A DNA stretch of 64,000 nt from Planctomycetota bacterium (GTDB lineage: Bacteria > Planctomycetota > SZUA-567 > H5-PLA8): NCBI GenBank assembly GCA_027493525.1, contig JAOSKN010000003.1, positions 868,001-932,000 of the forward strand, written 5' to 3'. Below the pieces are notes generated by a model. That model saw only the letters and a program-made list of their open reading frames with translations, did not search any database and had not been told where the DNA came from. Shown piece after piece: positions 24,997 to 34,502 of the stretch (position 1 is its first letter; every line of letters begins with the position of its first letter). Both the position numbers and the translations under genes were made by a program.

Positions 24997-26037
24997 ATGA
25001 ATATTCGCATCGGCATCGTCGGCGCCGGCGGCATCTGCCGGTCCAAGCACGTCCCCAACTTCCGCAAGATCCAGGGCGTGGAGATCGTGGCCGTCTGCAA
25101 CCGCTCGGAGGAATCCGGCCGGAAGTTCGCGGGCGAGTTCGGGATCCCCGGCGTGGAGACGAACTGGAAGAAGCTCGTCGCGCGCGAGGATCTCAACGCG
25201 ATCGTGATCGGGACGTGGCCGAACCTGCACCGCGACGTGACGCTGGCGGCGCTGAAGGCCGGCAAGCACGTGCTCTGCGAGAGCCGCATGGCCTGGGACG
25301 CAAAGCACGCGCGGGAGATGCTTGCCGCGTCGAAGGCCGCGAAGAAGCGCGGGCTGAGGACAATGCTCTGCCCGCCCCCCACCGGCTTCCGCGGCGATTA
25401 CGTGATGAAGCGGCTGATCAAGGACGGCGTGCTCGGCAAGCCGGTGCAGCTCTACGTCCGGCACATGGGCGGCGGGTTGCTGAATCCGGCCACGCCGATC
25501 ATCTGGCGGCAGATCAGGAAGTTTCAGGGCGTCAACGCGCTGACCCTGGGGATGCTGAACGAGCCCGTGCAGCGCTGGTTCGGCGACACGCTGAACGTGA
25601 TGGCGCGGACGCGGATCGTCACGAAGAAGCGCCCGGTCGAGGCCGGCGGCGCGAAGCTCCAGAAGGTCGAGCGCCCCGACCTGATCTCCATCCTGGCCGA
25701 GAAGAAGAACGGGATGCAGGCGACGTACATGTTCAGCAGCGTGGCACTGCAGGCGGGCGAGAACGTCGTCGAGGCCTTCGGGACCGCGGGGATGATCCGC
25801 TACAGCCTGGACAGCCACAAGATCTGGACGGCGAAGGTCGGCGGCGAGTACCGGGAAGTCCCGTACACGGACGCCGAGGCGCGGCATTGGGAGGTCGAGC
25901 AGGACTTCGTGAACGCGATCCGCAACGGGTCGCCGGTGACGCCTTCATTCGAGGAAGGCGTGAAGTACATGGAGTTCAGCGAGGCGGTGGAACGCTCGGA
26001 CCAGACGGGCAAGGCCATACCCATATCGAGGAGGTAG
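24997..26037 (+). CDS. Gfo/Idh/MocA-family oxidoreductase
   Basis: A 346-residue NAD(P)-dependent dehydrogenase-like protein. The Rossmann fold reads MNIRIGIVGAGGICRSKHVPNF, with EIVAVCNRSEESGRKFAGEFGI and DLNAIVIGTWPNLHRDVTLAALKAGKHVLCE. The usual catalytic EKP of the family is ESR here (CESRMAWDAKHARE), a variant also present in other family members with CExRMA. The C-terminal domain includes GVLGKPVQLYVRHMG and EAFGTAGMIRYSLD. ATG 24997 has AAGGAG upstream. Substrates are typically sugars or inositols. None can be named here. No neighbouring sugar genes are in the same operon. Confidence 0.88.
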   Translation: MNIRIGIVGAGGICRSKHVPNFRKIQGVEIVAVCNRSEESGRKFAGEFGIPGVETNWKKLVAREDLNAIVIGTWPNLHRDVTLAALKAGKHVLCESRMAWDAKHAREMLAASKAAKKRGLRTMLCPPPTGFRGDYVMKRLIKDGVLGKPVQLYVRHMGGGLLNPATPIIWRQIRKFQGVNALTLGMLNEPVQRWFGDTLNVMARTRIVTKKRPVEAGGAKLQKVERPDLISILAEKKNGMQATYMFSSVALQAGENVVEAFGTAGMIRYSLDSHKIWTAKVGGEYREVPYTDAEARHWEVEQDFVNAIRNGSPVTPSFEEGVKYMEFSEAVERSDQTGKAIPISRR

Positions 26038-26246
26038 ACCCAGCACTTCACATGGTGCAGGCGAGCCCGGGGGATTTTCATGTAACCAACGAAAAAATAC
26101 AGATAGTTATATTGATATAAACAAGATTGACCGTCCTATCAATTTGAAGTTTATGTATCCAAGGGTCCCCAGGTGCATTGGGTGCAGTCCCCGTTATGCT
26201 TGGCGCGTCTTTTGAGTAGGTCCAGATTGAGGAGTAGCGCCTCCGC

Positions 26247-29200
26247 ATGGCTTCCCCGCCCAACCCTGAGCCGTTCAAGACCGTCGCCGTCAAGCTGGGC
26301 CTGTTGACCAAGGCCAAGGCCGAACAGGCGCACCGGCTGCAGATTCACGTCGCCCAGACCCTCGACCTGCCCAAGGACTTCCTCGAGATTTGCGAGCAGA
26401 AGGGCATGCTGTCGGCGGAGCAGATCAAGAAGGTCCGCGAGGAGGTCGCGCGGCGGGCGGCCAAAGCCAGCGGTTCTCGGAACGAGGTTACCAAGGAGAA
26501 GTTGCGCGAACTGGCCGGGTTCGAGATCCTGGAGAAGATCGGACAAGGCGCGATGGGCGCGGTCTTCAAGGTGCGCCAGAAGTCGCTCGACCGGATCGTG
26601 GCGCTCAAGATCCTCCCGCCGAGCCTGGCCAAGAACAAGCAGTTCGTGGAGCGCTTCGTGCGCGAGGCGCGCGCGAGCGCCGCGCTGAACCATCCCAATA
26701 TCGTCCAGGGCATCGACGTCGGCGAAGACAAGGGCGTCAACTACTTCGCCATGGAGTACATCGACGGCGAGACGGTCCACGAGCGCTTCAAGCGTGAAGG
26801 CCCGCTGCCGGTGAAGGACGTGCTGGAGATCGGCCGGCAGACGGCGCTTGCGCTCGCGCACGCGCACACCCGGAACCTGATCCACCGGGACATCAAACCC
26901 GCGAACCTGATGCTGCTCAAACCCGGCTCCGCCAGCCAGGGCCTGACCGTAAAAGTGATGGACCTGGGCCTGGCCCGGGCGCTGGAGGACGAGGACGGGC
27001 ACCGCACCGAGGCCGGTTCGGCGCTGGGCACCCCCTTCTACCTCTCGCCGGAGCAGGCGCGCGGCGAGAGCAACCTCAGCGGGGCCTGCGACCTCTACTG
27101 TCTCGGCGGGACGCTCTATCACCTGCTGACGGGGAAGCCCCCGTACGAAGGCGAGTCCAGCGCGGTCATCATGACCAAGCACATCGGCGAGCCCGTGCCC
27201 GACCCCAAGAAGCTGCGCGCCGACCTGGAGCCGGAGGTCTGCGAGATCGTCCGGAAGCTGATGGCCAAGAAGCCGGAGGAGCGCTACCCCAACGCACAGG
27301 CGCTCGCCGACGACCTGGGCCTGGTGCTGGCCGGGGACACGCCCAAGCACATCAAGCTCAAGGGCCTGCGCGGCAAGAGCACCGGTCCGGTCGGCGCGGT
27401 GACGGGCAAGCACGGCACCACCGGCCCGCGCGGGCGCGTGACGACCAAGGGCGCCGGAGCCGTGGGCCCTCGGAAACGTGACGGCGAGGGCGAGACCGGC
27501 CCGCGCACGGCCTCCGCTTCGAAAAGCTTCCCGGTCCTGCCCGTGGCCGTCGGGGGCGTGGCGCTCCTGGCCCTGCTCGGCGTGCTGCTGAGTTCGTCTT
27601 CGGGCAAGCCGGCCGATCCGGCCAAGTCTTCGCCCGACCAGGCTTCAACCGAGAATCGCACGGACACCCAGCCCGCTCCCAATCCCGAGGGCGCAGAAAA
27701 GCAGCGGCAGCTCGAAGAACGCCGCCAGGCCGAGGCCGAGGCGCAACGGAAACTGGACGAACTGAAATCGAAAGCCGAGCAGGTTGCGGCAGGCGACCTC
27801 GAGGCCCTGGAACTGGCCTGGTCGGAACTGCGGCGGAGCGCCGGCGACCATGCCTACGCCAAGCTGGCCAACGACAAGCTGAAGGAGATTGGGGAACTGA
27901 AGGCCGCGGCCGCGGCCAAGGCCGTGGAGCGGCTCATCGGGGAGGCCGGCGCGCTGGCCGGGCAGGGCGACTTCGACGCGGCGCTGGCGCACCTCGCCGC
28001 CGCGGACGGGAAGCTCGCCGGGAACGGGGAACTCAAGGCCGCGCTCGACAATGCCGCGCAGGAACTCGCCGCGCGGGGCCAGGAGGCCGGCGCGAAGCCG
28101 CTGCAAGCCGCCGCGGATCTGGCCGCAGCGGGCAAGCTCGAGGAGGCCGTGGGCGCCTACGAGGCCGCCTCGCGCTTCAAGTACCAGCCCGTCGCCAAGG
28201 AAGCCGCCGCGAAACTGGAGGCGGTGCGCGGCCAGATCGCCCAGGCGCAGGCCGCCGCGGCCGAAGCCGCCCGGCAGAAGCTCTTCGGTCTGGCCAAGTC
28301 GGTCGCGGAGTTGGTCCGGCAGAGGAAGACGGACGAGGCGCAGGCCGAGGTCCGGCGCGCGCTCAACGACGCCGAACTGCGCCCGGCTCAGGAGCTGCTG
28401 CGGCTGCTGCCGGAGGCTTTCGACGGAGTCGCGGACCTGAACCGCATGGCCGCCGCCCGGCTGGTCGGGCACGAAGAGAAGGGCCTCGTCTTCCCCGAGA
28501 ACGACCGCGTCTATTACAAGATCGAGAACGAGCGGCTCTACTACCGGCCCAAGCCGGATTTTCCTCAGGTGACCAACACGCGGCTGGACGGGGTCGAGTG
28601 GCCCGATTTGCTTTTCCTCGCGGGCCTGCGCGGCGGCGACGTGATGGCCGTGCTCAACGCCGTGCCGCTGGAACGCGCCGAGATGCTCGGGGATTCCTGG
28701 CGCTGCTTGGCGAGACGGAAAAGGCGCAGGCGCTCTTCGAGCGGGGGCTTCAGCACGGCACGGACGCGGCCAAGGAGCGCTTGAAGCTCTGGCCTCCGCT
28801 GCTGGCGGCGCTAAGCCCCGATCCGAACGAGCGCAAGGCGCAGGAGCTGCTGGCCCGGCTCAAGGAGCAGGTAGCCGCGAAGCAATGGGGCGAGGCGCGG
28901 CAGGCGCTGGAGGCCCTGAACGCCCCTCCGCTCAAGACGACCACCGTGGCGCTGGGCGGCCGCGCGTGGCTCGAAGAGGTCGAGAAGCAACTCGCCGCCG
29001 CACAGCCGGCGCAACCGGCGCGGCTAACCGGGCTGGCCAAGGCCTTCCGGGGCAAGCTGGAAGAACTTGGAGGCGGCGCCTTCCGGGTCAGCTACGACTG
29101 GAGCGACCCGGCGCAGTTGGACGACTTCCCGATCCGCATCGGCGCGGCGCCGAAGATCGTCGCCAGCCGGCTCTTCTTCCAGGGTGACCCCGAGAACCGC

Positions 29201-30088
29201 GGCATCCTGTACCACTTCGCGTCCTGGCGTCCGCCCTTGAAGGTCAGCGTGGTTGCGAACACGTCCCTCGACGCCGTGGTCCTGGCCAACTGCGAACCCA
29301 AGCAGGTGGACATTCAGGAAGCGTGGCGGAACGGGATGACCTTCGACGTGGGCAAGAAGGATCTCGCCCGGATCTTCCGGCTCGGGACGGAAGTCTGGCA
29401 AGTGCCCTACAAGATTCCGGCCGACCGCGGGGCCATCTCCATCGAGGTCACGTTCGATGGGCGCGAGTGGCGGCTCGCGGTCGAGGGCCAGGAGCGGATC
29501 AAGTACGCCGACGAGAATCCGCCCGATCCGGCCAAGTTCAACAAGTTCGGGCTGGCGAACTTCATGGACACGTCCTACACCCAGGTCAGTTTCAGCGGGA
29601 CGCTGCCGGAGGCGTGGATCGCGCAGGCGTCGCGGGATCCGGACTCCGTGCGCGGGCCAGTTGGCGGCGCGGCGGTCGCCTCCAATCCTCCGCCCGGCCC
29701 GCAGAACAACCCGCCCCCGCCGCCCAAGCGCAAGGTGAAGCTCACCAAGAACCTGATCGTGATGGGCAACCTGCGCTGGCAGGACAGCAAGATCATCCTG
29801 AATCAGGGCGACCAGGTCGAGATCGTCGCCAAGGGCCAGTGGAACCAGGGCGGGGCGATGGCGCCCTGCGGGCCGGAAGGCTACAAGCAGCGGCTCGGCG
29901 AGTATCCGGCCATGTGCCTGCTCGCCAAGCGCGGCGGGGCCGACGGCGGGCAGTTCGAGGTGGGAGCCAACTGGAACGGCCCGTGGGAAGAAACCGGCAA
30001 GCTCTTCTTTCAGGCCAACGACAACGATTCGGCCTTCAAGGACAACATCGGCTTCGTCAACGTGACGGTCACGGTCTACGAGCCGTAA
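26247..30088 (+). CDS. Membrane Ser/Thr protein kinase with LecA-like C-terminal domain (frameshifted)
   Basis: The joined product is about 1280 residues. The kinase domain (about 92-360) has IGQGAMGAVF, the ATP-binding VALKIL (Lys 121), catalytic HRDIKPAN, DLG in place of DFG, and GTPFYLSPEQ. A membrane helix follows at about 429-448, then an Ala/Glu-rich coiled or TPR-like region. At about 28695 the frame breaks (LGDSWRCLARR); one missing T or G gives LGDFLALLGETEKAQALFERG. The C-terminal part has a concanavalin/laminin-G-like region (FFQGDPENRGILYHF, VPYKIPADRGAISIEV), a Pro linker, and a final domain (VMGNLRWQDSKIILNQGDQVEI, APCGPEGY, LFFQANDND) resembling the galactose lectin LecA. It is a signalling receptor whose outer part probably binds a carbohydrate. 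Confidence 0.85.
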
Positions 30089-30100
30089 TGCCGCGATTAC

Positions 30101-30883
30101 CTAAGGCTCTTTGATCCCCGCGCCCTTGCACTCGGCGCAGGCGACGCGGCCTTTCTGGCACTGCCCGCAGGCGGGGGCCGCGCCGGGCTTGGGAACCTCC
30201 TTCGTCCCCTTACAGGCCGCGCAGGAAACCTGTCCGGCCCCCGCGCAGGCCGCGCAGTTGACCTTGGTCGTACCGCCGCAGGTGGCGCACTTGCCCTTGT
30301 TGACGGGCTTGCCGTCCTCCATGGCGATCACCTCGCCCAGGTGCCGTTCGCTCCATTCCATCCAGGCGCCGCCAAAGGTAAAGCGCCGCCAGCGGAGGTT
30401 ATCCTTCCCGAGTTCCCACTTGCCTTCGCTCAGTTTGAGGCAGGAATCGGGGCATGTTACCTTGCCGGCTTCGCAGCCCTGCGCCTGGCAGGCAGACGTC
30501 CCCGCGCCCTTGCAGGCCGTGCAGGAGACCCGTTCCCTGGCCTTGAATCCGGACCCGTCGCAGGCGGCGCAGGCGACGCTCTTCTCTCCTTTGCAAGTGG
30601 GGCAGAGTTTGTCCTTGTTCGCCGCGGCCCAGCGCTTCTGGATCAATTCCGGCGTGAGGCCGTTGCTCAATTCCTTGACCTTGGCCCAGGGCACCGTGAG
30701 GTCCAGGGCATTGCCCTTCATGCTCACGCGCAGGACGAGGTTTTTATCGTCGTACTTGACCAGTTGGGCTTCTTCCTTGCGCCCGTCCTGGTAAGTGACG
30801 ACGACCTTTTCGAGTTCTTCGGCGCGCAGTCCGCCGGCCAGGGCGAAAAGGACCAGGACCAGCAGTCCGATGCGGGCAGGCAT
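30101..30883 (-). CDS. Secreted CxxCxGxG zinc-finger protein
   Basis: A 260-residue protein with a signal peptide (IGLLVLVLFALAGGLRA). Residues about 24-85 form a small beta domain (VVVTYQDGRKEEAQLVKYDD, LDLTVPWAKV). From about 93 there is a series of Cys knuckles: CPTCKGEKSVACAACDGSGF, CTACKGAGTSACQAQGC, then CATCGGTTKVNCAACAGAGQ, CAACKG, CGQCQKG and CAECKGAG. These are DnaJ-type CxxCxGxG repeats, rare outside the cytoplasm and here clearly exported. They probably bind zinc or hold structure, perhaps with chaperone-like activity. The gene converges on the kinase gene, 12 bp after it. The related protein at 23142 suggests a family in this genome. Confidence 0.75.
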   Translation of the reverse strand: MPARIGLLVLVLFALAGGLRAEELEKVVVTYQDGRKEEAQLVKYDDKNLVLRVSMKGNALDLTVPWAKVKELSNGLTPELIQKRWAAANKDKLCPTCKGEKSVACAACDGSGFKARERVSCTACKGAGTSACQAQGCEAGKVTCPDSCLKLSEGKWELGKDNLRWRRFTFGGAWMEWSERHLGEVIAMEDGKPVNKGKCATCGGTTKVNCAACAGAGQVSCAACKGTKEVPKPGAAPACGQCQKGRVACAECKGAGIKEP

Positions 30884-31073
30884 GAGCGATTCCTCCGGAT
30901 TCCAGGTTCGAACGAGCTTTTTATACCCGTGGGATGGACGAATCGGAACATCGAAATCGGGCGCCTAAAGCGAGTCTGAATCCGTGATTCCGGCGCTACC
31001 TCAGCGAGGGCCGGCCATGCTGGTTTCGCGCCGCAAGGTGTGGTAGCGTGCGCGGGAGAATGGGGAGCACGCC

Positions 31074-32055
31074 TTGCTGCGCTGGATGATCCTGCTGCTG
31101 GCGCTGTCGGCATGGCTCGCGAGCCTGGCCGTGGTGTATCGCGAATACGGCCCCACGCCCCCCTCCGCCGAAGCCCTGGCCAACCGGCAGGCGCGCGACG
31201 CGATCTTCGCGGACTTGGCCCCGCGGTCGCGGCGCTGGACCATTTACCTCAATCCCAAGAAACTCGCCGGCCCGCATGGTAGTTCCATGGCGGCTTCCTC
31301 AACCCGCGCCTGGCCGACAATTGGCTGCGGGAGCACCAGGAAGAGCAACGCCTGGCCGAGGACGCGGGGGCGTTTCCGGGCGAGGTGAAAGTCGGGCGCA
31401 AGGAAGAGAGCGTCAAGCATCCCGACTACAATCGCGCCGAGATCAAGACCGTGATGCAGTTGATGCTCCCCGTGGGCCTCTCGCCAAACCTGAACGAACT
31501 GGTCGGCGATCCGCGCTGGGAGTGCACCCAGCGGCACACCCGGGAGGGCGGGCTGCAGGACGTGACGGCGCTGCTGCGACTGGGCAACCTGGAGATCGCC
31601 AGCCGGGTGGTCCGCGAAGGCGACGCGCTCAAGGCCTCGGTCGGCATCTTCCGCGGCAACGAGAAGCTGCTTTATACGCAGGAGACCTTCGCGCTGGGCG
31701 GCGGCTCGCCGCAGGTGGACCCCTCGCCCTTCGGCTTCCGGCCGGAGATCAAGCTCGGGGACGAGTGGGAGATCGGGATGCTGGACCTGACGCAGTCCTC
31801 GGGCCGGCCGGTCCTGGCGGCGGTCCGGGCGAAGGTGCTCCGCCAGACGGCCACCAAGTTTCACGGGCGCTACGTGGGCGTCTATGAGGTGGAAGCCAAA
31901 CACGAGCAGTTGCAGTATTATGCGTACTACTCTCCTGAAGGCTACGTGCTGAAGGAACACTGGAAATTCAAGGAGCTGCTGGACCTGACCTTCGTGCGCG
32001 ACGAGGCCGATTTTTCGGACGGCGCGCACGCCGAGGCCCCCGCGCCGAGCCATGA
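31074..32055 (+). CDS. Signal-anchored protein of unknown function, coupled to ABC ATPase (two frameshifts)
   Basis: The joined protein has about 327 residues. It begins at TTG 31074 after GGGGAG, with an N-terminal helix (MILLLALSAWLASLAVVY) that anchors or exports it. The first break is at about 31288: the printed SSMAASSTRAW becomes SSMGGFLNPRLADNWLREH with one added G. The long middle part (VMQLMLPVGLSPNLNELVGDPRW, TATKFHGRYVGVYEVEAKHEQ, YYAYYSPEGYVLKEHW) is beta-rich. The second break, in TTTTT (32010-32015) or CCCCC (32037-32041), restores a TGA overlapping the ABC ATG (ATGA). The family is not recognised. Coupling suggests it serves the transporter, perhaps as an accessory or substrate-handling subunit. 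Confidence 0.6.
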
Positions 32056-32801
32056 TCGAAATCCGCAACCTCAGCAAGCGCTACGGGGACAAGGTGGCCC
32101 TCTGGGACCTGAACCTCGACGTCGGCGACGGCGAACTCTTCGCCTTCCTCGGGCCCAACGGCGCCGGCAAGACGACCACCATCAAGATTCTCTCGGGGCT
32201 CGTGCGCCCCACCGCCGGTACGGCGATCGTCGGCGGGCACGACGTGGTCAAGGACGGGCTCAAGGCCCGCGCGCTGATGAGCTACGTGCCCGACCAGCCG
32301 TTCCTCTACGAAAAGCTGACCGCGCGGGAGTTCCTGCGCATGGTCGGCGAACTGTATCGCATGGAGCGCGCCGAGATCGAGCAGCGCATCGGGGAACTCT
32401 CCGAGACCTTCGAACTGGGCGGTTTCCTCGACGACCTCTGCGAGAGCTACTCCCACGGCATGAAGCAGCGCGTCGTGGTCGCATCCGCGCTGCTGCACGG
32501 CCCCAAGCTCCTGGTCGTCGACGAACCCATGGTGGGGCTGGATCCCAAGAGCTCACGGACGCTGAAAGACCTGCTCCGCGCGCTCACCCGCGAGCGCAAG
32601 CTGACCGTTTTCATGACCACGCACACGCTCTCGGTGGCCGAGGAAGTCGCCGACCGCATCGGGATCATCCACCAGGGGCGCGTGATCGCCCTGGGCGCCA
32701 TGCAGGAGCTGCGCGCGCTGCGCCAGGGCTCCGAGGACAAGCGCCTCGAAGACCTCTTCCTCGAGATGACCAACGGCGGCGATCCGCCCAAGCAGGCCTG
32801 A
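32052..32801 (+). CDS. ABC transporter ATP-binding protein
   Basis: A 249-residue ATPase: MIEIRNLSKRYGDKVALWDLNL, Walker A GPNGAGKTTTIKIL, Q-loop YVPDQPFLYEKLT, signature-region SYSHGMKQRVVVASAL (SHGMKQ in place of the usual LSGGQ), Walker B LLVVDEPMVGLDP and the switch His in MTTHTLS. It belongs to the drug/lipid exporter (CcmA/NatA-like) group that works with a separate permease. No permease gene follows: the next gene is on the other strand. The ATG overlaps the restored stop of the preceding gene. The partner permease must be elsewhere. Confidence 0.88.
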   Translation: MIEIRNLSKRYGDKVALWDLNLDVGDGELFAFLGPNGAGKTTTIKILSGLVRPTAGTAIVGGHDVVKDGLKARALMSYVPDQPFLYEKLTAREFLRMVGELYRMERAEIEQRIGELSETFELGGFLDDLCESYSHGMKQRVVVASALLHGPKLLVVDEPMVGLDPKSSRTLKDLLRALTRERKLTVFMTTHTLSVAEEVADRIGIIHQGRVIALGAMQELRALRQGSEDKRLEDLFLEMTNGGDPPKQA

Positions 32802-32826
32802 GTTCCGGGACGCTCGGGCGCGGACC

Positions 32827-33519
32827 TTACTTGGCTTCGGCGGGGGTGTTCAGGCGCGCGAAAAGCCCGAAGCGCTGCGCGTCGTTCAGGGCGTCCAGAC
32901 CCAGGCAGGCCAGCGCGGCGAGATTTTCGAGAGGGTCCTTGGTGTAGAGTTTCGTCTCGTCCGCGGCGTCGCGAAGGCTGGCCTTGTCGTCCTTGAGCTT
33001 GACCTTGTAGAGCTCCTTCTCGCCGGCGTCCTCCAACTCCCAGCCGTACTCGCGCTTGTTGATCTTCACCAGCAGCTTCTCGTCGCCGGTCTCGAGCTTC
33101 CAGTCGCCGTCCTCCTGACGCTGCAGGATGAAGAGCACGGTCTGCTGGTCGGCGGTCTTCACCTTGTACTTCCCGTCCGCGCCGGTGATGTAGCCGACTT
33201 CCCGGTCGGCGTCGTCCTTGATCTTCAACTTGTCCCCTTTCCAGGTGTAACGGAAGAGCTCCCGCTCGGCGCCATCGAGGAGCTTATAGCCGTTGGATTC
33301 GGGCTTGAGGCTGAACGCGGTGCTTTCGGCGCCGGTCTTGAACTTGAGCTTCCCGAAGACGGCCGGCGGCTGGAGGGCCGAGGGCTGCCCGGCCCCGCTG
33401 CTGCTGTCGCCGGTGGGCTTCGTCGCGCCGCCGCCTTCGGGCTTATCGCCCGCGCCGCAACCCACAAGCAGCAGCAGCAGCAACGCCGGGCCCAGAGCAC
33501 GCTTCGCCGTATCGAACAT
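32827..33519 (-). CDS. Lipoprotein of unknown function
   Basis: A 230-residue lipoprotein. The signal sequence ends in LLLLLLVGCGAGDKPEGGG (lipobox LVGC), with a Gly/Ser/Pro-rich linker to about 50. The mature domain is made of repeated strand-turn modules containing charged pairs: FKTGAESTAFSLKPESNGYKLLDG, LKIKDDADREVGYITGADGKYKV, WKLETGDEKLLVKINKREYGWEL, and KELYKVKLKDDKASLRDAADETKLYT, as in beta-strand repeat proteins. It probably sits in the outer membrane or the inner-membrane face. Function is not recognised. It is followed by the next gene's stop (33565) upstream on the same strand. Confidence 0.7.
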   Translation of the reverse strand: MFDTAKRALGPALLLLLLVGCGAGDKPEGGGATKPTGDSSSGAGQPSALQPPAVFGKLKFKTGAESTAFSLKPESNGYKLLDGAERELFRYTWKGDKLKIKDDADREVGYITGADGKYKVKTADQQTVLFILQRQEDGDWKLETGDEKLLVKINKREYGWELEDAGEKELYKVKLKDDKASLRDAADETKLYTKDPLENLAALACLGLDALNDAQRFGLFARLNTPAEAK

Positions 33520-33564
33520 GGGAGACTCCTTCGGGACTTGGGACGAACGGGCGACGCCGCCGGC

Positions 33565-34442
33565 TCAGCCGGGATGCGAGACCCGCCGCGCGAGGTTCAG
33601 CGCCTGGTACAGGCTCAGGAACATCAACGCCACCAGCTTCACGCCGTCCACGCAGGTCACTTCGCCGGCCTTGGATTCCTTGACGGCCCATTCGCCCTTC
33701 AGCGCGGCCTTCAGGAGCAGGCTGCCGGGTTCGGCCGCCACGCTCTTCAAATCCACGCCGGGGGCAATTGGACGGCGCCGGCAAGTTCCGATCCGATGCG
33801 CTCCATCGCGGCGTACCGTCCGGGCTTGAAGCGCAGCAGCAGCGCGCTTTCGGCGGCGCTTTTCTTCTTCGACTTGTACTTGGACTTGCCGCTCCGGCCG
33901 CGCTTCCAGCAGCTCCGCGCCTGACACTTCTCGATCATGGTCAGGCGGAAGCGGGTGCCGTCCAGGAGCCGGCCTTCCAGTTCGAGCCAGGGATCCTCGT
34001 AATACTTCACCTTCCAGACGCCCACCTGCCCCTGGCGGACAAACTTGTCCTTGTGCTCGGCCGGGCGAAGGTCCAGGCGCACATCCAGCTTTTCGTCCTT
34101 GGCGGCATCCTTCCCGATCAGGCCCAGGACCTTGTCGAGCAGCTCGTAGCGGCGGTTCTCGTAGTTCAGCCGCTTATGGATGCTCCGGATCACGAAGCTC
34201 ACGACGGTCACGACGCCGGCCACGGCCAGCAGCGGCAGGAGCAGCGGCAGGAAGATGGAGCCGATCCCCGTAATGAACACGGCCAGGAGCCCCATGCAGC
34301 CCAGCCACGTCCACTTCGCTTGCTTGCTTTCCTTGTACTTGTCGAGCTTGCGCAGTTCGGCCACGTCGAGCCGAATGGAGTTGACGGTATCGGCCGTCTG
34401 ATAGATGAGGGAGGACTTGAAGGCGTCAAGGTTCAGCGGCAC
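33565..34442 (-). CDS. Membrane protein of unknown function (frameshifted)
   Basis: The joined protein has about 292 residues. It starts MPLNLDAFKSSLIYQTADTV and has two close membrane helices at about 48-85 (LGCMGLLAVFITGIGSIFL, LLPLLAVAGVVTVVSFVI), then a soluble beta-rich part (VRLDLRPAEHKDKF, VWKVKYYEDPWLELEGRLL). Near 33760 the printed frame reads LPPAWI and stops. One missing base in the GGGGG at 33760-33764 gives LPPGVDLKSVAAEPGSLLLK and the end LNLARRVSHPG. It is followed by the lipoprotein gene 45 bp downstream, so a two-gene unit is likely. No family is recognised. Confidence 0.6.
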
Positions 34443-34502
34443 GACGTGGCTCCACGCTCGCGGGCTGCGTTAACGGCTTCGATCGTAGGGACGCTTCAAT
34501 CG

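Noticed and set aside
24553..25887. A 444-codon - strand frame containing the S23 start
   Set aside because: The first about 345 codons are antisense of the Gfo/Idh gene. Only the part from ATG 24846 has family motifs.
31385..32947. A 520-codon frame that runs through the ABC ATPase gene
   Set aside because: Its second half is out of frame with Walker motifs of the ATPase and is Arg/Pro-rich. The true gene ends at 32055 after a frame repair.
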